A DNA stretch of 37,622 nucleotides from Solirubrobacteraceae bacterium (GTDB lineage: Bacteria; Actinomycetota; Thermoleophilia; Solirubrobacterales; Solirubrobacteraceae): NCBI GenBank assembly GCA_030447785.1, contig JAUJOF010000017.1:14566-52187 (forward strand), written 5' to 3'. Below the pieces are notes generated by a model that was not told the origin of the DNA, searched no databases, and saw only the letters and a program-made list of their open reading frames with translations. The translations under genes were made by a program, and so were the position numbers. Shown one piece after another: positions 30,778 to 37,622 of this stretch (position 1 is its first letter; every line of letters starts with the position of its first letter).

Positions 30778-31893
30778 TCAGGCCTCGAAGCGCCGGGCGA
30801 GCCACCCCGGCAGGCCGCGCACGCCCTCCTCGGCCGCCGCGCGGCGCTGCGCGCCGGCGCCGCCCTCGCCCTCGAGCAGCTCCCCGGCCACCGCGAGCTC
30901 GGCGCTGCAGCCCAGCGTCGGGCCCCACGCGGTCAGCCGATCGGCCAGGGCGCGCAGGCGCTCGCGGGCGGGGACCGCCTCGCCGGTGGCAAGGTCGGCC
31001 AGTGGCGCGTCGAGGCCGTCGCCCAGCGCGGACCAGCGGTTCTCGGCCAGCCGCCAGTCCTCCGCGGCGGGCGCCGGCTCGCCGGCGTCGTAGCGAGCGG
31101 CCAGGTCGTGCGTCAGCGCGTGGACGAGCGCCGCGATCGCGGCGGTCTCGCGCAGGGTGCCCTGCGTGTCGAACAGGCGCAGCTCGATGGTGGCGTGGAA
31201 GGGATGGGGGCGCATCTCCCACCACCACTGACCCGCCGAGATGACCGCACCAGCGCGCGCGAGCCAGGCCAGCGCGCCGGCGTAGTGCTCCCAGGAGGCC
31301 AGCTGGGGCGGGATGCCCTGGCGGGGCAGCAGCCCGCCGATGAGCGGGCGCACGGAGGCCAGGCCGGTGTCGCGCCCGGCGGCGAAGGGCGCGTTGGCGC
31401 CGAGCGCGGCCAGCGCGGCCAGCCACGCGCGCAACGCCGCGTAGACGGCCAGCGCGCGATCGGCGCCACCCACCGCCACGTGCACGTGGAGGGCCTGCAC
31501 GAGCTGCGCGCGGGCGGCGGGACCGTGGCGCTCGAGCGTGCGCCGGTAGCGCGGGGTGTCGTTGAGCTCGCCCTGCAGCTTCGCGAAAGGGTGTACGCCG
31601 CCGCCCGCGGGCAGGCAGCGCCCCGCGGTCGCCGCGGCCAGGGCCCGACGCCCCTCCCCCAGGGCGCCGATCGCCTCGGGCACCGTCGCGCACGGCGGTG
31701 TGACGATCTCCAGCTGGGAGGCGGGCATCTCGAGCTTGAAGCGCCGGTCGCCCTCCAGGTCGGCCAGCACCTCGGTCGCCAGCCCGACGAGGTCGTGCGT
31801 GACCGGGTCGAGGAGCATGACCTCCTCCTCCAGCCCGATCGTGCCGGGGGCGACCGCGTCGAAGCGCTCGCGCAACTCGCGGGCGGTGGGCAT
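30778..31893 (-). CDS. Glutamate-cysteine ligase-like carboxylate-amine ligase (GCS2 / YbdK type)
   Basis: This 371-residue ATP-dependent ligase of the GCS2 family has TIGLEEEVMLLDPVTHDLVG (about 17-36), KLEMPASQLEIVTPP (about 52-66), HVHVAVGG (about 138) and WWWEMRPHPFHATIELRLFD (about 224-243), which build the Mg-ATP and amino-acid site. Such enzymes form gamma-glutamyl bonds, either glutathione-type or, in actinobacteria, with other amines; the exact substrate cannot be read. The MPTARELRERFDAV start at 31893 is chosen; a GTG at 31929 would add 12 residues. It is divergent from the methyltransferase gene. Confidence 0.82.
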   Translation of the reverse strand: MPTARELRERFDAVAPGTIGLEEEVMLLDPVTHDLVGLATEVLADLEGDRRFKLEMPASQLEIVTPPCATVPEAIGALGEGRRALAAATAGRCLPAGGGVHPFAKLQGELNDTPRYRRTLERHGPAARAQLVQALHVHVAVGGADRALAVYAALRAWLAALAALGANAPFAAGRDTGLASVRPLIGGLLPRQGIPPQLASWEHYAGALAWLARAGAVISAGQWWWEMRPHPFHATIELRLFDTQGTLRETAAIAALVHALTHDLAARYDAGEPAPAAEDWRLAENRWSALGDGLDAPLADLATGEAVPARERLRALADRLTAWGPTLGCSAELAVAGELLEGEGGAGAQRRAAAEEGVRGLPGWLARRFEA

Positions 31894-31983
31894 GGCGGGG
31901 ACACCGGCAGAGGCGCGGTGGAAGACCACCCCGCCCGTCTACCCGCGGGATTGCCCGAGCGCGCGGCAGGGCATCTACGCACC

Positions 31984-32658
31984 GTGCGCCTGGTCGTGCC
32001 GCCCGGGGTGTTCCGTCCGCGCTCGGACAGCTGGATGCTCGCCAACGCGGTGCGCGAGCATCCCCGCACGCCCGGCGGGCGCGTGCTCGACCTGTGCACG
32101 GGCAGCGGCCTGGTGGCGGTCAGCGCCGGGCTTGCCGGCGCCGCGTCGATCACCGCCCTGGACGTGTCACGCCGCTCGGCGGCCACCGCATGGCTCAACG
32201 GCCGGCTCAACGGCGTGGCGGTGCGCGGCGTGCGCGGCGAGCTCTTATCCCCTGTCGCCGGGCAGCGCTTCGACCTGATCGCCAGCAATCCGCCCTACAT
32301 CCCCGCGCCGCCCGATGGCGCCGCGTCGCGCGCCGCGCGCGCGTGGGATGCCGGGCCCGACGGACGCCAGCTGCTGGACCGCATCTGCGCCGAGGCTCCG
32401 GGCCTGCTCGCCCCGGGTGGTGCGCTGCTGCTCGTGCACTCCTCGCTCGCGCGCCTGGACGCCACGACGGCCGCCTGCGAGGCGGCCGGCCTGGAGGTCG
32501 AGGTGCTCGTGCGCCGACGCGGCGCCCTGGGGCCGATCGCGGCAGCGCGCGCGCAGTGGCTCGTCGACCGGGGCGTGCTCGACGGCCGCGACGGCGACGA
32601 GGAGGTGGCCGTCGTGCAGGCGACGCTCGAAGCCCAACCGGCCACGGCGGCGGCGTGA
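31984..32658 (+). CDS. Class I SAM-dependent methyltransferase with NPPY motif
   Basis: This 224-residue Rossmann-fold protein has VLDLCTGSGLVAVSAGLAGA (SAM-binding glycine loop, about 38-57), ALDVSRRS and FDLIASNPPYIPAPPDG (about 97-113). The NPPY motif marks enzymes methylating amide or amino nitrogens, such as HemK/PrmC-type glutamine or TrmN6-like adenine methyltransferases. Here there is no N-terminal PrmC helical domain, so the target is open. The GTG start at 31984 gives MRLVVPPGVFRPRSDSWML, a typical beginning. It overlaps gpgS by 4 nt (GTGA), suggesting co-expression. Confidence 0.8.
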   Translation: MRLVVPPGVFRPRSDSWMLANAVREHPRTPGGRVLDLCTGSGLVAVSAGLAGAASITALDVSRRSAATAWLNGRLNGVAVRGVRGELLSPVAGQRFDLIASNPPYIPAPPDGAASRAARAWDAGPDGRQLLDRICAEAPGLLAPGGALLLVHSSLARLDATTAACEAAGLEVEVLVRRRGALGPIAAARAQWLVDRGVLDGRDGDEEVAVVQATLEAQPATAAA

Positions 32659-33662
32659 GCGGCGTGACCGAGGACGCGCGAGCCCCGGCCCGCGTCGTGC
32701 CGATGCCTTCGGACGAGGTGTGTCTGGACGACTGGCTCACGCGGCGCAGTCTTCCGCGCGTGCGTCTCAGCCCGCAGGAGCTGGCCGCCAGGCGCACCGC
32801 CACCGTCAGCGTGGTGGTCCCCGCCCGGGAGGTGGCGGCCACCATCGGCCAGATCGTCGACGAGCTGCTGCGCTTCGAGCGCGCAGGTGCGGTGGACGAG
32901 GTCCTCGTGGTCGACGCCGCCTCGAGCGATGGCACCGCCGCGCTGGCCGAGCGCCACGGCGCGCGGGTGGTGCAGGAGAGTGACCTCCTGCCCGAGACCG
33001 GGCCGTGCCGGGGCAAGGGCGACGCCATGTGGCGCGCGCTGAGCGCCACCGACGGCGAGCTCGTCGCCTACCTCGACGGCGATACCCAGGACTTCGGCTC
33101 GCGCTTCCTGGTCGGCCTGCTGGCCGCGCTGTTCGACGACTCCTCGCTGGAGTTCGTCAAGGGCACCTTCGCGCGCCCCTTCAAGACCGAGAAGGGCGAG
33201 GTCATCGCCCATGGCGGCGGGCGGGTCACCGAGCTGATGGCCCGCCCTCTGCTGAACCTCCACTGCCCGGCCCTGGCCGGCTTCACTCAGCCGCTGGCCG
33301 GCGAGGTGGCCGCGCGGCGCACTCTGCTGGAGGCGCTGCCCTTTCCGGTCGGCTACGGCGTGGAAACCGCCATGTTGCTGGACGCGGCGTCGCTGGTGGG
33401 CGTCGAGGCGATGGCCCAGGTGGACCTGGGCACCCGCCAGAACCGTCACCAGTCGTTGCGCGAGCTGTCAGCCATGGCCTACGCCGTCCTCGTCGCGGGA
33501 TCACGCCGCGTGCTGGGCGACGAGGCTCTGGAGGAACTCGATCCGGGCACCATCATGCTGCCGGGGCTCGAGGGCGCCGACGTGGACCCGCGCCGGGTCG
33601 CCGTGGAGGAGCGCCCGCCGCTGCGCACGCTGGCCAGGGCCGGCCACGTCGGTCGGGCCTGA
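32655..33662 (+). CDS. gpgS: Glucosyl-3-phosphoglycerate synthase
   Basis: This 335-residue GT-A fold glycosyltransferase (GT81 type) has the family block VSVVVPAREVAATIGQIVDE (about 51-70), VLVVDAASSDGTAALAERHG (about 83-102), the metal-binding YLDGDTQDFG (about 136-145), and KGTFARPF. The acceptor region is GGGRVTELMARPLLNL (about 190-205), with YGVETAMLLD near 235. It transfers glucose from UDP-glucose to 3-phosphoglycerate, the first step toward glucosylglycerate or methylglucose lipopolysaccharide in actinobacteria. It sits in a run of methyltransferase, gpgS and hydrolase genes. The phosphatase that normally follows (GpgP) is not obvious here. GTG start in a GTGA overlap. Confidence 0.9.
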   Translation: MSGVTEDARAPARVVPMPSDEVCLDDWLTRRSLPRVRLSPQELAARRTATVSVVVPAREVAATIGQIVDELLRFERAGAVDEVLVVDAASSDGTAALAERHGARVVQESDLLPETGPCRGKGDAMWRALSATDGELVAYLDGDTQDFGSRFLVGLLAALFDDSSLEFVKGTFARPFKTEKGEVIAHGGGRVTELMARPLLNLHCPALAGFTQPLAGEVAARRTLLEALPFPVGYGVETAMLLDAASLVGVEAMAQVDLGTRQNRHQSLRELSAMAYAVLVAGSRRVLGDEALEELDPGTIMLPGLEGADVDPRRVAVEERPPLRTLARAGHVGRA

Positions 33663-33680
33663 GCACCGGCTACGCCACCG

Positions 33681-34619
33681 ATGTTCACCAACGGTAACGC
33701 GGCCCGGGGCGTACACCAGGCGCCACCGCTGCAGGAGATCACCCTCCACGGCCGGCGGGTGACCTACCGCACCGCCGGCTCGGGCCCGCTCGTCGTGCTG
33801 CTGCACGGCATCACGGGCACCAACGACACCTGGCGCACGGTCATCGGGCCGCTGGCCGAGCGCCACACCGTGCTCGCACCCGACCTGCTGGGCCACGGCG
33901 GGTCGGCCAGGCCCCACGGGGACTACTCGCTGGGCGCCTACGCCAGCGGCGTGCGTGACCTCCTGCTCGCGCTCGGCCACGACCGCGGCACCTTCGTCGG
34001 TCACTCGCTGGGAGGCGGCGTAGCGATGCAGGCCGCCTACCAGTTTCCCGAGCGCTGCGAACGGCTCGTGCTGGTCTCCAGCGGCGGCCTGGGCCGCGAG
34101 GTGAGCGCGCTGCTGCGCGCAGCCACCCTGCCCGGCTCCGAGGTGGTCCTCCCGCTGTTGACGAGTACCCGGGTGCTGGGCGCCGGCCGCGCGGTGGCCC
34201 GCCTGATCGCGCGCGCCGGTCTGCGCCCCGGCGCCGATCTGGAGGAGATCGCCCGCGGACACGCCTCGCTGGCCGATGCGGGCGCACGCCGGGCCTTCGT
34301 GCAGACCGTGCGCTCGATCATGGACCCTGGTGGCCAGCGGATCGATGCCCGCGATCGCCTCTACCTCGCCCAGGTCGTGCCCAGCCTGATCATCTGGGGC
34401 GAGCGCGACCCGATGATCCCCGCCGCCCACGGCCGGCGCGCGGCGCAGGAGATGCCCGACAGCCGCTTCGAGCTCTTCGAGGGAGCCGGCCACTTCCCGC
34501 AACTGCACGACCCCGGGCGCTTCGTCGCCGTGCTCGAGCACTTCCTGGCCACCACCCAGCCCGCGCACTACGACGAGGCGCGCCTGCGCGCGCTGCTGCG
34601 CGGCGAAGGAGGCGACTGA
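33681..34619 (+). CDS. Alpha/beta hydrolase
   Basis: This 312-residue serine hydrolase has VVLLHGITGTNDTW (oxyanion region, about 38-51), the nucleophile elbow FVGHSLGGGVAM (about 95-106), an acid in LIIWGERDPMIP (about 234-245), and the catalytic His in FEGAGHFPQLHDP (about 262-274). A cap of about 90 residues lies between. The substrate is not recognisable. The sequence resembles lactonase/ester-hydrolase members. It follows gpgS after 18 nt and probably belongs to the same operon. It has no signal peptide, so it is cytoplasmic. Confidence 0.85.
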   Translation: MFTNGNAARGVHQAPPLQEITLHGRRVTYRTAGSGPLVVLLHGITGTNDTWRTVIGPLAERHTVLAPDLLGHGGSARPHGDYSLGAYASGVRDLLLALGHDRGTFVGHSLGGGVAMQAAYQFPERCERLVLVSSGGLGREVSALLRAATLPGSEVVLPLLTSTRVLGAGRAVARLIARAGLRPGADLEEIARGHASLADAGARRAFVQTVRSIMDPGGQRIDARDRLYLAQVVPSLIIWGERDPMIPAAHGRRAAQEMPDSRFELFEGAGHFPQLHDPGRFVAVLEHFLATTQPAHYDEARLRALLRGEGGD

Positions 34620-34644
34620 CGGCAGCGTTCTCTGGGGGAACGGG

Positions 34645-34860
34645 CTACGCGCCGGCCACGACCTCGTCCACCAGGCGGGCGGCCTCCTCGGGGGCCAGCC
34701 CCGCCCGGCCCGCCATCCAGCAGGCCAGGGGGGCGGCCAGGCGCTCGGAGGCGTGAGCGGCCACGCCGGCCATGGCCAGCAGCGTCTCGCGCTCGGCGGG
34801 CGTGGGCGGGGGCACGCCCACGCGCGCGGCGTAGCGCTCGAGCAGCTCCTCGGCGGTCAC
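34645..34860 (-). CDS. DUF6457 domain-containing small protein
   Basis: This 71-residue all-helical protein (EELLERYAARVGVPPPTPAE, then MAGVAAHASERLAAPLACWM) has the typical length and pattern of DUF6457, found as a stand-alone protein or a tail of molybdenum-cofactor guanylyltransferase-like proteins in actinobacteria. Its function is unknown. It begins 9 nt after the preceding eRF1-like gene and is likely co-transcribed with it. It is convergent with the hydrolase gene, with a weak 5-bp hairpin (34627-34641) between them. Confidence 0.7.
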   Translation of the reverse strand: MTAEELLERYAARVGVPPPTPAERETLLAMAGVAAHASERLAAPLACWMAGRAGLAPEEAARLVDEVVAGA

Positions 34861-34869
34861 CCGCGGGGC

Positions 34870-36024
34870 CTAGCGATCGAAGCGCAGGATGGCGGCGATG
34901 CCGTCCTCGGCCTCCAGCTCGTGGTGCTCGGAGGCCGTGACGGTGAGCACGTCGGCGCTCTGCTCCACCGCCAGGCCGGTCGCGTACGCGGTGATGTCCT
35001 CCACCCGCTCGACACGTCCCTCGGTCGGCGGGCGCTGACCCTCGATGCCCAGCCAGCCGGTGTCGGGATCGCGCAGGCCGGGCCGCGAGAAGGTGTCGTG
35101 GATCAGCAGCGTCTCGACGCGACGCTCGACCAGCGCGGCGAGCACCTCGTCCAGGCCGCCCGCGCTGAGGGCACCCTGCGCGCGCAGCTCGGTGAAGCGC
35201 GCCAGGCGGTCCTCGAGCTCGTGGGCCGCGGCCTCGACCATGGTCTCGCGCACCGCGGAGCGCACCTCCTCCGGGGTGACGTCGGAGACGTCGAGCGTGA
35301 GATGGCCGGCCAACCGCTGGCGCACCTCGGCGGGCAGGACGTCCTCGATGGAACTGCGCTGGTCCTGGGGGCAGGCCAGCAGCAGGCGGTCGAAGCGCTT
35401 GCGGCGCACCCCGAGCGCGAGCGCCGCGGCGACGCGCTGATAGTGCTCGCGCGCCTCCTCGTCGACCGCGCGCTCCCAGCGCGCCTGGGACCACCCGCCC
35501 TGGTCGTGGCGGCCGTGGGTGTCGTCGTCGAAGCCGCCGATTTCGGCCAGCCCGTCGGGCGGGCCGACCAGGAAGCGGGCCAGGGAGCGGTTGACGAGCG
35601 CGACGCACCAGCGCCCGTGCTCCTCGAAGTCGGTCAGGGGCTTGACATGGGGCGTCTCGTCGACGACCACCTGGGAGGCGACCGGGCGGGGTAGGCGCAG
35701 CACCTCGAGCAGGTCGTCGGGGCCGCTGACGAACACGGCGAGCCCGTGGGTCCCGTCGCCGGGCAGGGCGTCGGGCGCCAGGAGATCCTCGAGGCGCGCG
35801 AGGTCCTCGCGCAGGCCCGCCTTGGCCTGGTGGTCGGCGTCGGTGTAGCCCTCGACGCGCTCGCGCGCGTCGCTGAGCAGGGAGCTCACCGCGCTGGAGC
35901 GCGCGCGAGGGGTGTCGTGGGTGTGGGGGTCGAGGTCGAGGTACAGGCTGAGGATCTTCCCGTTGCGCGCGCGCAGCCCGGCCAGGCGGCGCACGGTCTC
36001 GGGCGTGACATCGTTGGCGTGCAT
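34870..36024 (-). CDS. Bacterial eRF1/Vms1-like protein (baeRF superfamily)
   Basis: This 384-residue three-domain protein resembles archaeo-eukaryotic release factor homologs. The N-terminal part (about 1-130) has KILSLYLDLDPHTHDTPRAR, and FVSGPDDLLEVLRLP follows. The middle domain has RWCVALVNRSLARFLVG, and GGFDDDTHGRHDQGGWSQAR (about 165-184) with its Gly-Gly-x-x-Gln resembles the catalytic Gln loop of the Vms1/eRF1 family. The C-terminal L7Ae-like domain contains ALVERRVETLLIHDTF. Relatives release peptides from stalled ribosomes or bind hibernating ribosomes; which applies here is unknown. ATG start, 51 nt downstream of acs. Confidence 0.78.
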   Translation of the reverse strand: MHANDVTPETVRRLAGLRARNGKILSLYLDLDPHTHDTPRARSSAVSSLLSDARERVEGYTDADHQAKAGLREDLARLEDLLAPDALPGDGTHGLAVFVSGPDDLLEVLRLPRPVASQVVVDETPHVKPLTDFEEHGRWCVALVNRSLARFLVGPPDGLAEIGGFDDDTHGRHDQGGWSQARWERAVDEEAREHYQRVAAALALGVRRKRFDRLLLACPQDQRSSIEDVLPAEVRQRLAGHLTLDVSDVTPEEVRSAVRETMVEAAAHELEDRLARFTELRAQGALSAGGLDEVLAALVERRVETLLIHDTFSRPGLRDPDTGWLGIEGQRPPTEGRVERVEDITAYATGLAVEQSADVLTVTASEHHELEAEDGIAAILRFDR

Positions 36025-36075
36025 GCGCGTCGCGCTACCCCCCAGGGCCGGGGCGAGAACGTCTCGCGCCGAGGG

Positions 36076-37622
<1,547 letters not shown>

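Noticed and set aside
29191..31983. Upstream extension of the methyltransferase frame through three other genes
   Set aside because: The same kind of frame shadow; the recognisable protein begins at GTG 31984.

Overview
The window is very GC-rich, densely coded DNA that looks like a chromosomal segment of a high-GC actinobacterium, most likely Thermoleophilia/Solirubrobacterales-like. This placement is inferred from gene content and codon use: a 14-gene nuo operon, a GpgS-type glucosyl-phosphoglycerate synthase, a double-domain ThyX-like protein, and many -10 boxes lying 7-9 nt before the start codon. I could not run a marker-gene comparison.

Layout. Positions 1-1152 (minus) hold a broken recC/recB remnant. 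Positions 1195-1940 carry a hicBA toxin-antitoxin pair bracketed by short repeats. Positions 1997-3516 are a divergent DUF1326/DUF2182 pair. Positions 3737-6780 look like a decayed integrative element at a tRNA-Arg gene: a 41-bp imperfect copy of the tRNA 3' end lies at the far side, a tyrosine-recombinase remnant sits next to the intact tRNA, and the cargo is two translationally coupled paralogous genes of unknown function plus a hicB with a scrambled hicA. Two tRNA-Ser genes follow, then a hemolysin III-like protein, a STAS anti-anti-sigma factor, serS, a c-type cytochrome lipoprotein divergent from a cupredoxin, a flavin reductase with a probable 1-nt error, and a small membrane protein.

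Positions 11331-26742 are a complete, tightly packed nuoABCDEFGHIJKLMN operon (respiratory complex I). Nearly all cysteine and histidine cluster ligands are visible, including the four for the optional N7 cluster of NuoG. It is followed by a small acidic protein and a vapBC pair whose toxin seems to start at CTG inside a CTGA overlap.

Positions 27848-37622 are mostly metabolic: the tandem ThyX-like protein; a CDGSH gene and a convergent heme-oxygenase-fold redox enzyme, both damaged at an extreme GC foldback palindrome (29641-29700); a glutamate-cysteine-ligase-like enzyme; a methyltransferase, GpgS and alpha/beta-hydrolase operon; a DUF6457 protein; a bacterial eRF1-like protein; and the C-terminal three quarters of acetyl-CoA synthetase running off the right edge.

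The best candidate for an undescribed system is the coupled paralog pair at 3939-5743 inside the tRNA-Arg element. Its function cannot be read from sequence alone.
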